From assembly GCA_025617375.2 (NCBI GenBank), contig JAMYGW020000008.1:930001-994000 (forward strand): DNA of 64,000 nt, given 5' to 3'. Source of the stretch: Acarospora socialis (Eukaryota; Ascomycota; Lecanoromycetes; Acarosporales; Acarosporaceae). Positions 45,442-58,703 of the stretch are shown in pieces (position 1 is the first letter of the stretch; each line of letters begins with the position of its first letter). Under the pieces are notes generated by a model, which was not told the DNA's origin, did not search any database, and saw nothing but the letters and a program-made list of their open reading frames with translations. A program made the translations under genes and the position numbers.

Positions 45442-45981
45442 TGTGGATCGGTGCGTGGATGAGAGGGAGAGGGTTGTGTGGAGAAGGTTGTGCATGGATG
45501 GATGTGGGAGGACGGACCTTCGTTGTGTATATTTTCTTGCTGGCAGTATATAGGAGAGTCGGCTTACATAGACAGTCTACGGGTCTCGGGGAGGATAAAT
45601 TCCAGATCGAGACATTACCACGGCAATTTAAGATACTTGAGTGGCCCTTTGCAACCTCGACTCTTTGGGCGCCGCACTCGACCGCCCTGTCTTACGACCG
45701 CAATCATATGTGGTGACGTACTGTGAACTGTCAAGCAATCGAGAATAAGGTATATACGGAATCCTACTAGTAGAGTGGCCTGTGTGCCGAGCTTCTCCTC
45801 GAGACGAAGCCCACCGGAACAGCAACAGCGATCCCAAAATGGTATGCTACACACAAGCATTCAACGAGCGGATCGCACTAAAAGCGCAAGGCAACGCAAG
45901 GCAAAGTCCAGGGCGCCATTTCGTAGTCCCCCAAAAGTCGCTCGTGTATCACTGCGGTCGACGGTCAGAGCAAAACCTGCA
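45442..45981. other. Convergent intergenic region
   Basis: 540 bp between the tyrosinase and Heh2-like stop codons. Nothing else was recognised. Confidence 0.5.
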
Positions 45982-48299
45982 TCAGTAAACAGGCCGCCCT
46001 TCATCCCACCTCCTCTGCTCCATCTCCTTCACTCCATTGCCAGTCCCATTTCCCTCAACAGACACGATCGGACTACTACCATTGACCGGCCCAAGACTAA
46101 GCCGCCCACTATCCCTCTTCCCCGCCCCCGCCGCCCACGCATCCTCAGGAAACCCCACGCTCCCGATCCACTCCCACACCCTCGACACATCCCCTCCACG
46201 CCCTTCCCTGACGCTCGCCCGGACATTTGCATTCATCTCAACCTCGGCCTTGACCCTCTTCCAAAGACGCTCTCTCCGCTTCGCCGAGAACTCGTCGCGC
46301 AGGACGTCATCGCGCAGCTGGCCGACGCTGATCCAGGACTCGGGCGCTGCGCCCTGGCTGTGGAGGGCGGCTTGGGTGGCGAGGCGGTCGAGGGTGGTGG
46401 CGTAAAGGGCGGGGACGCGGGCGTGGTCGTCGCGCAGGTCGGTGAGGTGTTTGCGGGCGGCAGCGACGAGGGAGGCGAGGAGGATCAGGCCAGCAAGCTC
46501 GATTCGATGGCGCGCCAGCGCGAGGCGCGCGGATCGTCGGGCGGCGCAGCCGAGGGGGAGTCGGGCGAGGCTGGTGGAGGTGAGGGTGCGGTGGCCGCGG
46601 TGTCTGTGGTGGGCGCATGGAATCTGGTTAGTGGGGGATCGTGTTAGATATTTATTTTGTGTTTCTATGCCTGGTTGGGATGGGATCGTGTATCAATCAT
46701 CGCGACGGGGTGTGTTTTGTAGCAGGTGACGATGACTACCACAATGGCTAACATGGAGGCTTGGAGTTCTTACCCATCAACACCACTAACAACCTCATCT
46801 CTTGCCACAATCTCCCCAATCGCTCCCTTCCAAAGTTCTTCGAATTCGGCTTCTCCCATACCTCGCCGTCTCTTCTTGCCGACTTCCTTCTTTAGGTCGG
46901 CTTCACCAATCTCAACAGCAGGCACCTCTTTGCCACTGTCATCGACTAGATTCCCACACTCCCACTTGGCTCTTCTTTCCCTTAGCTCTTCTACGGCCCG
47001 GTCGGCGACCGCCTTCACTCTTCGCGCCTTCTCCCCATCGGGTTCGCATGTCGGTGGTAAGGGTACGATGCCGCCAAGTGCCAGAGGATGCGCTTTCAGC
47101 ACAAAGTCAGGCTCGCATCGGGCCTCGAAGCCAGTGTAACAATAGGCATGCTGAGGGCAAGGTTCGCATTCTGGCTGTAAGACACTCGCCCAGTCAGGCA
47201 GCTGTATATTTCTCAACGCCATCGAGGAAGGTCTTTCCAGACCACAATATCCAACTTCGATCTTCTCATGCCTCCACCACGCGGCATAACCAGCCAAGAG
47301 TGTCAGGATGACAGCCCATGGGGCGGATTTAGAAACCGTACTACTGCTCTGTGACGTCTTCTTCCTTCTCAAGGCAACCACACCCGTATTGCCGGCTTTG
47401 GCTCGCTCCCGCGCAAGTTCAAGTTGCTCGTCTGGGGTGAACTCTTCGCCTGCCTCGATGCCATCTACTTCGGCTTTCGGCTTGCGCAGTCTAGCAACCG
47501 GAAGATCGAAGGTCTCAGATGTCGGTACAACAATTCCATCTTCTTGTTTGACCCTCAAGTTCTCGGAGCTAACACCGTCAGTTCGCCTTCTCCTAGATGA
47601 GCTTTTCCTTCTCTCGCCGCCGCCCACCAGGCTTTTCCTACCCTTCTCGGCGCTTGTACTCCTTACACCGCCAGAGAGCGGGGAGCTGCCGCTCTGGAAC
47701 GGATTGTCGTAACTAAATGCGCTTCCCTCCAGCGAATGTCGCCCCACCGGCCCGGGTTCCTCAATCTTAACAGCGGACGTGGGCGTAATCTCACTCCGCC
47801 TTGTCTTCCGCACCAAAGGCCTCTTCACCCCTGGCTCCATTGAGACCTCTGTGTCCGACGCCCTGGCGTGCTTGTTAGAGGATCTTCGGCCACTTAGCAT
47901 CTTAGCCTGCCCTGTCGCTGCTGCAAGGTCCTCCGAGCTTTCATCTGTGCCTGTGATTCCATTGTTCCGCGGTGACCTCCTCCTTGAAGTGGCTGGAAGT
48001 GGTGGTGGAGGCATTGCGCTCGACACGTCTTCGTCGTCATCATCCCCACCCACCGTGCTCTCTTGACTTGAGGGCATGTCCGTTATACCTCTGCTTGTAC
48101 GTTTCGTACGTGCTCGGGCGGCGAGTATTTTGCGCGATTGTGGGAGAAGCTGGTCGGTGAAGATTTCGATCAGTTGCGACTTCTTGGCCGACGCCGGGTA
48201 CGCAATATCGTGTGAGACGAGGATAGATCGCAGACGCGGTACGGTTAGAGTGGAAGGGTTGAACGATGGCGACAGGTAATCAACTTCGCTGTCCGACAT
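45982..48299 (-). CDS. Inner nuclear membrane protein Heh2/Src1 (LEM-like HeH + MSC domains)
   Basis: This 715-residue protein comes from two exons, complement 48299-46774 and 46603-45982. The start MSDSEVDYLSPSF is chosen over an upstream ATG because it matches the family start. Residues 1-45 form the helix-extension-helix DNA-binding motif (LTVPRLRSILVSHDIAYPASAKKSQLIEIF). A long basic, Ser-rich linker with nuclear-localisation-like clusters (RRKSSSRRRRTDG) follows. Two membrane spans, APWAVILTLLAGYAAWW and IELAGLILLASLVAAA, enclose a cysteine-containing lumenal part (CEPCPQHAYCYTGFEARC). The C-terminal Man1-Src1p winged-helix domain includes DEFSAKRRERLWKRVKAEVE. Yeast relatives tether chromatin and inspect nuclear pore assembly. 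Confidence 0.88.
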
Positions 48300-49069
48300 G
48301 ATTGCGAGTAGGTCAACCAGTGACAAAGTATTTGTTTTGAAACTCGATTGTTGCGAACCGTTGGGAGTGAGGTGTACCTTGTATTTAACGGTGATTTATT
48401 CCGATTGGCTTGATCATACCACAGGTGGATTGCGTCGTGGACTAGTCGCAGTGTCCGCAGCGCGAGCTCGATACCGGTCCGTAGCTCAGCGACAATCGTT
48501 GATTGAAGCTTCAATGTGACAGGGAAGATGAGTGTTACAGCTATCAACAAAGTAAGTCAAAAAACATGGCCAAGTACATATATGTGCCTAGATAGGCAGT
48601 AGCGAGGCAAATGCTCGCTTGGTCACGTGGTATGACAGACTCAAGCTTGATAGGAAGTGCTACAGGGAAACTTGATCAAAATTGAATGGCACCTAGGGGC
48701 GACGTCCAATATGGTCCAATGAATTTAACGGTTTCACTGGTCACCAGAGGAGTTGAGTTTAGATAATATATTGATAAGGGCCTGGCACCCAGAAGGGGAT
48801 CATATCTCATAGTCCCAGATGCAACCACCAAGTACCGTCCAGCCAGCCACATCTGAAAGACTTGTTGAAGTACTAGACGCCAAAAGACAATATCAACTGT
48901 TACCCAAAGCCAGCCGACCGTTATGGAGAAAAATTGAAGCCGCCTAAAGATGGATGATCGCCCTAGGAACGGTACCCTCAGTTCGGCACGAATACCACAC
49001 TAGCTGCACAGAGTCCCTCATGACGCCTGATAGAAACGACTGTTACCACACCTAAGATCCTTGACTAGA
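48300..49069. other. Intergenic region between Heh2-like and adenylate cyclase genes
   Basis: 770 bp holding the Heh2 promoter and the adenylate cyclase 3' end. No gene or clear repeat was seen. Confidence 0.5.
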
Positions 49070-52000
49070 TCACGCTTCCGTAAGTACAAAATCCTGCTGC
49101 GCCTTCAACGCCTGGAGCTCAGCGAGCTGCGAAGCCAGCTCCTGGAAGACATCTCCCATGGGACAGGCTTGTTCCAGGATGTTGGCTTCTGGTGCGAATG
49201 GTCGCACCATGTGGCGCAATGCTAGAGTAGAAATACACGTCTAAGAAAACGAGTTAGCAAATTGATTCTAGGCGGACAGTGTAATAGACAAAGCCTCACC
49301 TCGATCCTTGACACCTGATGCTCGATGAAGTGAAGAAGGAAGCGGTCCGAAACCTCTCCGCCTCTGTTCTTCACTCGCTCTAACATTGCGGTCTCGGGTG
49401 GCTTCAGTGCTGTGGAACCAGAACTTTCGAGAGCGCTGCAAAGCATCTCCAGCCTTAAACTGATGTTCCACAAGTCCCAAACATGTTGCGTATCGATGCT
49501 TAGCTGACTGTTTTTCGACATGCTCGCTGGATCATTCGAGGCAGCCGCTGCTTCGGCGTCGGCGCGCTGCTGCTGAGCGACGAGTCTGCCGGCAAGCGAA
49601 TGTGGATACATCAAGTAGACGTATTCGGGATTCTCGAGACCCTTGAGCTTACGTTCGCCCAGATCTTTAACCTCAAAGCCCTGAGTACTGAGTGCCCGCA
49701 ATTCTCTTCGGATGGCTTGACCCATGAAATCATCATCCAAGACCTCATCCGAACCTGTAGATCCGGTACGGTCACTCTCAGCATACGTCTCCAACGCCCT
49801 ATGAATTTCAGCAATGAAATCAGACGAGACAGTAATCTGACCACCATCTGCAACGGCTGAGATTCGTGAAGCTCGATTAACCATAGGCCCAAAGTAGTCC
49901 ATGCGTCGCGTCACAGGATCCGGCTCGCATACTGGATTTCCCCAGTGTATACCCATCCGTACGGAGAGACCTCTGAAGATGACGTTCTGGTCTGAGTCCA
50001 AAACCTCTTGACCATGGACACTACTCAAGATCTCGCTTGGCCAAGCAGCTCCGAGTAGGTGACTCTGAACGGAGAAACACCACAGTAACGCTGAAGTTGC
50101 CGTCGGAAAGGAGACCATAAAGGCGTCACCTTCCGTCTTCACTTCGTAGCCGCCAATGATCCTCAGCTGCCTCCGCATAACGCTGTTATGAATTTTGATG
50201 GCTGATCGCATGGCTACGGGAAAGGTTTCCCACAGCACAGTGGAGTTTTTGATGTCAGTGAAGATGATGCTCACATAGCCGGTCGGCGCATCTACTTCTT
50301 GATCCAGTCGAGCCAGTGTTGAGTCGTCAGGGCCATCTCGGGGACGTTTTCCACGTTTGACGGGGAAGACATCATCATCATGCATAGCAGACGGACCCAT
50401 GGACAAGCTCTGTCCTCGATACCGGTTTCGTTCGCGTTTCTTCAGGTCACTAACGCCGATCATCATGACCGTGATTTTACCGGTAGCTCCGAATGCTATT
50501 GCGAGATCACGCAGCTTTTGTGCGGCTCGCATTAAGTCACCGCGCTCGGAGCGAGCTACATCAACGACAACGTCTGGCGTAAGGTAATCCCAAAGTTCCC
50601 TCGAGGCAATCAAGATCATCTCATCGTTTTCCCGAAGTGTGATTTGCAGTACGTGGGGCGCAGCCATGACGGCAGGCATCATTTGAATATATCCGAATGC
50701 ACGGGATACGTCCAGGACGTCGTTCAGTTTACCTTGCCTTGACACATAACCACCAGCCTCCCGAATTCGTTGTCGCTCTCTCGGCTCAGCTGGGTCGTGC
50801 TTCCTCGTGATGATCTTGAAGCCGCCATCAGAATGCATGAGCATCGCCTGTGCATCGCCAACATTGGCAACAAAGAGTTCCATATTGTCTAAATATAGCA
50901 CTGTTGCAACGCCTCCGGAGTTGAGATCATCCTGACTAAGGATTTGCGTTGAAGTTGACCCACGGTGGGCGAGTTGTCGTTCCTTGTCGTCCAAGGTCTG
51001 GCTTGCGGCGGTGGCCAGATCTTTGTTGAGAGCTAAGAACGTCCTCCTCAGAGCATCTGTCGGTGATTCAGCTGGCTTCTTTAGTTTACTCAACTCATCG
51101 ATAAAATTATTGCTGAAATTCTCATGCAGGAATTTGGCGACTTTCGAACCACCGCTTGAAAGTGCATGCCCATCGAACATTCCCAGAAGTGACTCCGTGA
51201 CGTGGCCCCGAAAGCGAGGTACAACCATGTCGATGGTAGACAAATGCTCGTTTCTTCCCAAACTGTCAGCCATACCGTAAGCCATGAGGCCAGCTGACGA
51301 GCCTGATGTCCGAACCCTACGGTCTTCTGTCTGCTCAGGCACCGAGGGTATCGTGAGCGTGACGTCCATCAGTCCAAGCACTCTGAGCCGGTGAAGATTG
51401 TTAAAGTTAGTGAGATCTGTCCCTTCTCGGCCGCCGTTAGAGTTAGAGGAGGAACTCGGCTTAATCTCTAGCCGCTTGTTCCCTGAGAAGTTGAGATATT
51501 TCAGGTTCTGATTGTAATTCCAATTCCAATCATACGGCCAGTTAGAGACGTTATACTTCAGAGAGTTGCTGCCTACGTCGAGTATTGCGAGCTTCTGGAC
51601 CTTCCCAAGTTCTGCTGGTAGAACCTGGAATTTGTTGCCGTTAAGGTGAAGTACCTTGAGGGAGCCGACCTCTTCAAGATCATCAGACGGGAGCGATGTC
51701 AGCTCATTGCCAGAGAGGTACAATTCGGCGAGATGAGGCCACCGTCGGATGGACCGTTGTGGGATGTCGTAAAGTTCGTTGTACGAGAGATTGAGAACTC
51801 TCAGCTCAGGAAGGAGGGCGATCTCATCAAAAACATCATCATTAAGCCTGTTGTCAGCTAAGTACAGTTGCCGCAGCGACCCCGCGAAGGTTGTTTCGAT
51901 CCGTTGCGAATAAGTCGAGTCCTTCCGAGAACAGGGCACTATCGGGCTCTCAGTCGCAGTGCGGGAAATTACGGACGCCTTCCTGCCACCTGGACCATAG

Positions 52001-55000
52001 ATTGATACGATTGAACCCTTCCTTGTTGACCCTGCCGGCGAACTGCCCACACTGAGCAAACCACCTGAAGCTTGACTTGGTCGTCTCGCGCCGAAATCTT
52101 CTAGCTTGCCCAGCTCCTCATAGCTTGGACTCGAAGACAGTCCTGGTACTGCAGCCGAGGACCCAGCAATGGCTTCCGGATTGGGAGCCTGCAGCGAGGC
52201 TCCAGGTTTCGGAAACGACTCCAGGACATTAGACGAGACATTGAGAGTGTCCAGACGATGACAACACCATATCTCAACAGGCAGCTTCTTGAGGTTGCAT
52301 TCCCTGACATCCAGGAAACGCAACTCCGTGAGACAGCCTATCGTTGCCGGTAAGCTGACAAGCGGATTTTTGGCAACACTCAGGTGCTCCAACTTCCGCA
52401 GTTTTCCAATCTGCGATGACAGGTTGACAAAGTGATTTTTGTCAAGAGTCAACTTCGCAAGACTCGGGGTCTTTTCAAAGAGACTGTCCTCCAATTGTGC
52501 TAACTTGGCAGAGGCAATATTAAGCGTCGTCAATGTGGGAACAGGCGCAGTGAAGTGAAAACGCGTGATGGGATTGTGGTCAAGATGGAGGGTCCGAGCT
52601 TTTGAAAAGAACCCCTCGAAGACCGAGATAGCGTTATGTCCTATCATTAGTTGTTCCAATCTCGGCAGTTGTGCTATAACGTCAATGTTCGCAATGCCGT
52701 TGAAACGGACGTCAATCTCCTTGAGGTTAACTAAGCCCTTGGAGTTATTTGGGAATGAGCCTGACAACATATTGTTGGTGGCCCACAGCCTTTCCAAAGT
52801 CGATAACTGGCCAATATTAGGCAGCGCGCCGATGGAGTTGAAGCTGATATCCAAATCCACTAATGACTTCAGATCACAAAGGAAGTCTGGGAAGTGCTTC
52901 AGGAAGTTCGATGACACGTTTAGACTTCTTAAATCCTTGAATTGGCCGAAATAGGATGGTAGGTGCGTTAGTTTGTTGTTTGCCATCTTGATGCTCACCA
53001 AACTCTGTAACTTATCTAGCTCTGCATGTTCGAGCTGTTCAAGACGATTGTTTGATATATCCAAAACGGTCAATCGGCTCGCAAGGCTGAAGCTGGGCGG
53101 GAGGTGCCACGCTTCGTTGCTGATGAACCTTAACTCTCGGAGGTTGATACACCCTTGGATGAAGTCGGTCGGCACATCTAGGGATAGGTTACGGGAAAGA
53201 TTGATGGATATTATCTCGGCGGCTTTCTGGTAGAGAGGAATCGGGATGGTGACAAGGCTCCGCCCCTGCAAATCGATATGGCTGAACTTCTGCAGTTTGC
53301 CAAGGCCGGGATCTCTGTCCAAGCCATAGTACTTGCTGATCTTGGTCGGCACGAATCGGAAGCGGCAAAGGTAACTATTATCTTCTCTCCCAACCTCTTC
53401 TATACGGTCAGCCTCAGAATAACCTGCTTGTAGCAAGAGCTTCTTCTGTATGGCGATCGGTCTTTCACCAGCTTTTAGCTGCCGTTGTAGATCATGCTTC
53501 TGCATGACGATCTGATAATTGTTCAGCTCATCTTGCAAGAAAGATTTCTTGCCAAGAATTTGAAGTATTTCGGTGACAGTGGTGTTCAAGTTGGCTGAGA
53601 TAGTCGCAAAGGTCAAATCAACACGAAAGATGCGGACACAATGAGGTGTGCTATTCGTGTCATCTGTTTGGGGTATCCCAGCTTCATCAATTTCTCGTAA
53701 CCTGCCCATATTCTCGTCAACGACCTTCTTCACCGCCCAGCTGTCGGGCGCGTCCCATGCTCCAGGCCCAGCCGCGGCGCTGGCTTCCTTGAGTTCCTTT
53801 CGAGGGTCTTCATCCAGCGGATCACCCGTAAAGATGGCGCCAGGGGGTGGGGTTGAAGGCGGCGGTTGACTGAGAATGCCCTCCATGTGGCTTAAGTCCG
53901 TGTCGAGGTCCCACAGTGCCTCATGCGTAACAGATCCGTTTCGACCTTTGTCACCGCTCGTCTCATAGCTGGCTCCACGTTTGGTCGTCCGGAACTTATG
54001 ACCATGCGAGGTCTTCCCGGGCTTTTCCTTCTGAGATGTTGACGAATTAAGCTCCATGAAATCGGAAGGTTTGGCGGTGGCATTGCTATCAAACGTCGCT
54101 ACACTGCCATCTCTATTCCTGTAGATGGGAGACACTTCCGTTCTTGCGATCTTGACGGCCCTACCGATAGGATCTTGCAGCGATCGAGTCGAACCTGGAA
54201 GGCTTTGAAGGAATTCCTGAGCCCCTCGATCTCCTTTGTGCCGTCGAAGCTTGTCGAGCAGAGAACGCTTCCCAGAGCCGCCACTGCCGACAGGAGATCT
54301 CTGCTGTGCAGCAGGCACTTCTCGACTCATACCGCTATTGGAGCTAGGTGTCGGGCTAGAAGGCCGGTGGCCAAATGTAGTCCGAGAGGTCATCGGTGGA
54401 ACGATGGGTATACTCTCTTGTAAACGTCGCAGACTCGCCTCAGAATCTTCTCTGCTGACGGCTGGCCTAACCGGACGTGTTCGGGTTGACTCTTTCAACT
54501 GCTTGCTAGAATCCTCCTTGCTTCGAGTATGTCTGTGCCCGGGGAAGTGAAGCCTATGCGAATGATGGGAACCATTAGACGAGGAGGTCCCAGGCGGATG
54601 ACTCTCATTCTCCGTGTAACGTTGTTTGTCTGGCCCACTCGGCACCTGCCTGACTGGGGCATCGCCATAATGTGATATATCCTAATGAGTTAATCATCAG
54701 TAAAATTCCCAGGAAACAGTCTCTGGGGTACCCAGGTAGGTAAGTGCCAACGCGTAGAAACACAGCAGCCGTAGTATGTGCCACCCAAGCATCGCACCTG
54801 CTATCCAAGCAGAGAAGTGAACACTTTATTTTTGATAGCCCACGAACGAAAAGGAGAATTCTCTAGATGCCACTGGAACGCCCTCAGTAAGATATCGATC
54901 ATAAAATGCGGTCAAGAAGAGAACTGATCTCATATGACCGATGCATCCTCAATGAAAATGGATGTGCAACATCCTGTTCCACAAGAGGGGTCCACCATCT

Positions 55001-56193
55001 TTTGTAAACAAGGATAAACGGGCGCGACAATGCAATGGAGGGTCCTAGTCCTTGCATGCGCCGTTGAAATCGCATTCCTCGTGATGAGGCAAACCTGCTT
55101 GCTTCAGACCAAACACGCACACGTGAGCTTACCTGAGGATCTTGGAAAACCCAAGGAACGACGTCGCTGGATGGCAGCGGTGTTCGTGGTCGCGAGGTTC
55201 CGGGAGAAGCTGGCCGACCATCTGTGTTATTCGTCTGGACCGAGTTGTTGCGATCCCTTTGCGACTGTGTGGCAACCTCTCTTCCGCCGTTGGTTACTAA
55301 GCTTGTCTGTGAGCCATGCAAAGGAGCGTCAGGACCAGGAAGGTCTTCGCCGAAGAAACCGGTTAGTTTCTTATGGAATCCCCCTCTGGAGATGCTCGAT
55401 CTGGAGCCTTGGCTGCTGACGGTGGTCGCACTTGCGACGGAGGGACGACGCTCGTCTCCGTAGTATGCAACATCTGGTGAATCGCTTATACCCGTTCGTC
55501 CTGTGCCTGGCCGAAAGGACGGCGATAGCTGAAGGTTTTCAGTCGAGTCGTCGAGGAAACTTCCCGGGAACGCACTGGTAGGGACCGCGGCGGAGCTGTT
55601 TGCCCAGGGTGCGATATACGTATTCGGAGTTCCCGCCGTAGGTGGATGTCGGGAGATGGATGGGACATTTCCACCACCAGGTGTCTCCAGCACCGAGAGA
55701 TCCCTCCGATAGTTCCCAAAGTTTCCTGTCATTTCCAGGTTTTTCGCTGAGGGACTCGGTGAGCTGAAGCCAAATGGCGGGAGGACCGGTGGACCAGACC
55801 CGGCGGAGACCTTCGACTCGAATCTGATGTTCCGAACGCAAGCATCCGTTAGTCATGATCATCTTGGAAAGTGACAGCCGTCGCAGTACACTGAGATGAG
55901 ATGTTGTGGCTGCCCACTGATGTCTTGAAGTCGAAGGTTATGAAACGCGGGGCTATGGTCCATTTCTTTGTCGAGCGCTCACATTGGGCACAAGTCGGGA
56001 TCAAGGAAAGCTGTTGGGCGGTAGTATGTGAGGAGAGAATGGGGATTACTGACTGTGGGCCTCCATCTGTCTCAATATGAACCGGGGGACCTCGAAGGGC
56101 TCCCCGAAAGGGTCCCCTCACTGTGTCCTGTGAGCGCCAACTCTGATTGCTCGACTGTGACCCATTTCGCGCAGCGTTCTCCCTCCTCGTCAT
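49070..56193 (-). CDS. CYR1: Adenylate cyclase (RA-LRR-PP2C-cyclase)
   Basis: This 2127-residue protein comes from exons on the complement: 56193-56054, 55823-55133, 54681-49300, 49240-49070. The order is the fungal one: a low-complexity N-terminal region with the G-alpha-binding area; a Ras-association domain near 620-720 (CVRIFRVDLTFATISANLN); some twenty leucine-rich repeats near 740-1380; a PP2C-like domain from ~1420 (LGMFDGHALSSGG); and the class III cyclase core near 1747 (YVSIIFTDIKNSTVLWETF, KTEGDAFMVSFP). The C-terminal helix (VFQELASQLAELQALKAQQ) fits the cyclase-associated-protein binding end. It makes cAMP for PKA signalling and often controls development, virulence and secondary metabolism. 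Intron 2 (complement 54682-55132, 451 bp) is much longer than the other introns here. Confidence 0.97.
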
Positions 56194-57315
56194 CGTCACC
56201 TACTACCTCACAAGACGAGGAGAACCTTTCAAACGCTCCGCAGGGTGCTGATGGATCTGCTTTGCGACTGCACATTCCAGCAGGCTATCTTTAGGTACTC
56301 AACTGAAGCCGCCCCAGCGGAGAGCGGGCCCAGACGAGGAGGCCGCCGACTAGCTTAGCTAAGCGAACCGAGCCGGCCTAGAGCCGATGTAGCTACTCCT
56401 GTACGGTAAGGTAAGGCGTGTACGCATAGTTGTACAAGTATCTTTGCATTTTCGATCCGGGGCTCAACGCTGACGTTAGGGCCGAGGGCGGATTTCGTTG
56501 ACAAAGGCGCCTCGCCGTCGCATTTCTTTCGGCTATATGTATATTTGATTGGAGCACCGATGCTGGTGGCTGTGGAGACATCCGTATCTTTTGGTCGTAC
56601 TCTACATGCCATGATTTGACAGGGTACGAGTACTTATCTTACGGATCAATCCATTCGGCTCTTAGATAGTGACACCTTGCCCTAAAACCCCACTCAATAC
56701 CTACGATACCAGTATCGTACAAAAACGGCCACAGTGCTAAGTATGTTCAGATAGCTTATGAGGGAGCAATCATATTAGGTGTGAGTGATTGCTTCTCTGA
56801 TTGAAATGTCTATACGGGGTAAAGCGTTTGCTTCCTCTACTAAGGCTGGACAGCAATCTAAAGAGGACCACCTAGGTAGGTAAGGCAACCACAATGAAGC
56901 TAGGTGGTTACAGCCAGGTGATGGCAACTATAATGGTCACAGTGCTGGTATAGCCCCAACAGACATTTTTCTCACGATTGTAGTCCCATTATTTAAAGAC
57001 ACCAGCTGCTTCACCATACAGTAAGTTTATGAGTAGGGCTGCTTGGTCAAAATCCTGGAGCGCTTGGTGATCGGTGCATAAAGCACAACATGTATTTTGT
57101 GCACCAATTATGCGTCACCAACGGCTGCAGTCACTGCTCACGATGAGTCGACCACGACGAAATGCGTAGCTTGACTACCTTATCTTAGTAACCTCCGATT
57201 ATCACGAGTATCTTGCGCAAAATCCACATCGAGACATTGTAGGGGCATCAATCCACAACCCTCTTAACCCTTCCTTGGCTTAAGTATCTGGACTTCCGGG
57301 CTGCTCAAGCCCATC
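56194..57315. promoter_or_regulatory. Divergent promoter region of adenylate cyclase and tyrosyl-tRNA synthetase
   Basis: 1.1 kb. It contains a perfect short palindrome, TACGATAC/GTATCGTA, at 56702-56719 and an ACCTAGGTAGGTAAGG word near 56869. No gene was seen. Confidence 0.5.
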
Positions 57316-58703
57316 ATGGCAGAGACCATGAGCGCAGAGGAGAAAATAGCGCTCATCAAGGAGAACCTACAAGAAGTGTTAAAGCCCGACATAATAGAAG
57401 ATGTTATTCTCAGGCAGAAACGACCGCTCATAATCTACTGGGGTAATTACAGCTCGGTCAATCAACTGTAGGATAGCGACTAAGCTCCAGTGCAGGTACC
57501 GCAACGACCGGCCGGCCGCACTGCGGTTACTTCGTCCCCATGCTGAAGCTCGCGCACTTCCTCCGCACCGGATGCACGGTCAAAGTCCTCCTTGCTAATA
57601 TCCACGGCTTCCTCGATAACCTCAAAGCTCCCATCGAATTGGTCAACTTTCGCGCCGAGTATTACAGATATGTAATCAAGTCCCTCCTCAGGTCGATCAA
57701 TGTGCCTATAGAACGTCTCGAGTTCGTCCTTGGGAGTTCTTATCAACTATCGTCAAAATACACCATGGATCTGTTCCGGTTAAGCTCGGTGGTGACGGAA
57801 CATGACGCCAAGAAGGCAGGCGCGGAGGTGGTGAAGCAGGTTGCCAATGCGACACTGAGCGGGCTCATCTACCCGCTTATGCAGGCGCTGGACGAGGAGC
57901 ATTTGGGCGTGGATGCGCAGTTCGGGGGCGTGGATCAGAGGAAGATATTCACTCTGGCGGCAGAGACATTACCAAGGGTGGGGTACAAGGAGAGGGCACA
58001 TCTCATGAACCCAATGGTGCCGGGTCTGGCAGGAGGGAAGATGTCGGCATCGGATCCGGATTCGAAGATCGATCTACTAGATACTGCCGAGGTGGTCAGG
58101 AAGAAGTTAAAAAAGGCCTACGCTGTACCGAAGGAGGTGGAGGGGAATGGGATCGTCTCGTTCGTGGAGTACGTGCTACTGCCGATTAGCGCATTGAAAC
58201 ACGAAGGCAAGGCCAAATTCGTGATAGAAAGGCGAGAAGGAGAAGGGGACGCGTTGTCCTATTCGGACATTGAGGCCCTGAAAGAAGACTATAAAGCCGA
58301 CATAGTACGTTCAGCTCTAACTTCTCTGCAACATATCCAGCCACTTTCATCCCTCCTTCATTGAGAAGAAGTCATACCGTGTGTAATAACTAGTATCTAG
58401 CTAACTCCACAACTCCTTAAAACCGGTGTGGCAAGTGCACTCATCTCTCTCCTCGAACCCATCCAAGCCGACTTCCAAGCTTCCTCCGAATGGCAAGATA
58501 TAGAAAAGAAAGCATATCCACCACCGGAAACGAAGAAAAAGGACAAGAAAGTCAAAGATAAAGGGAGCAAGCACCCCGGAGCCGCGAAAGGCATCCAGGC
58601 ACTACCAGACGGCTCCGTGGAAGGAAAGCTAAAAGACCAGGTAGACCTTGGGGCGGGCGTAGATGAAGCATTAGAGAAGCTTGATATTAATGGAACCAAA
58701 TAG
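57316..58703 (+). CDS. TYS1: Cytosolic tyrosyl-tRNA synthetase
   Basis: This 412-residue protein comes from exons 57316-57442, 57496-58304 and 58401-58703. It charges tRNA-Tyr with tyrosine. The class I signature region is TATTGRPHCGYFVPMLKLA (the HIGH-like motif is PHCG, split from YWG by intron 1). The tyrosine pocket region includes YPLMQALDEEHLGVDAQFGGVDQRKIF. The KMSKS-like loop is GGKMSASDPDSKIDLL. The last exon adds a Lys-rich linker (ETKKKDKKVKDKGSK) and a short tail typical of fungal cytosolic enzymes. It lacks a mitochondrial presequence. Confidence 0.96.

Noticed and set aside
44653-45495. 280-codon minus-strand ORF
   Set aside because: Antisense to the tyrosinase last exon; Gly/Val/Ala composition typical of a shadow frame.
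45775-46647. 290-codon plus-strand ORF opposite the Heh2-like gene
   Set aside because: It lies antisense to the conserved Man1-Src1p C-terminal exon, is Pro/Arg-rich and matches no family; it is a shadow of the GC-rich coding strand.
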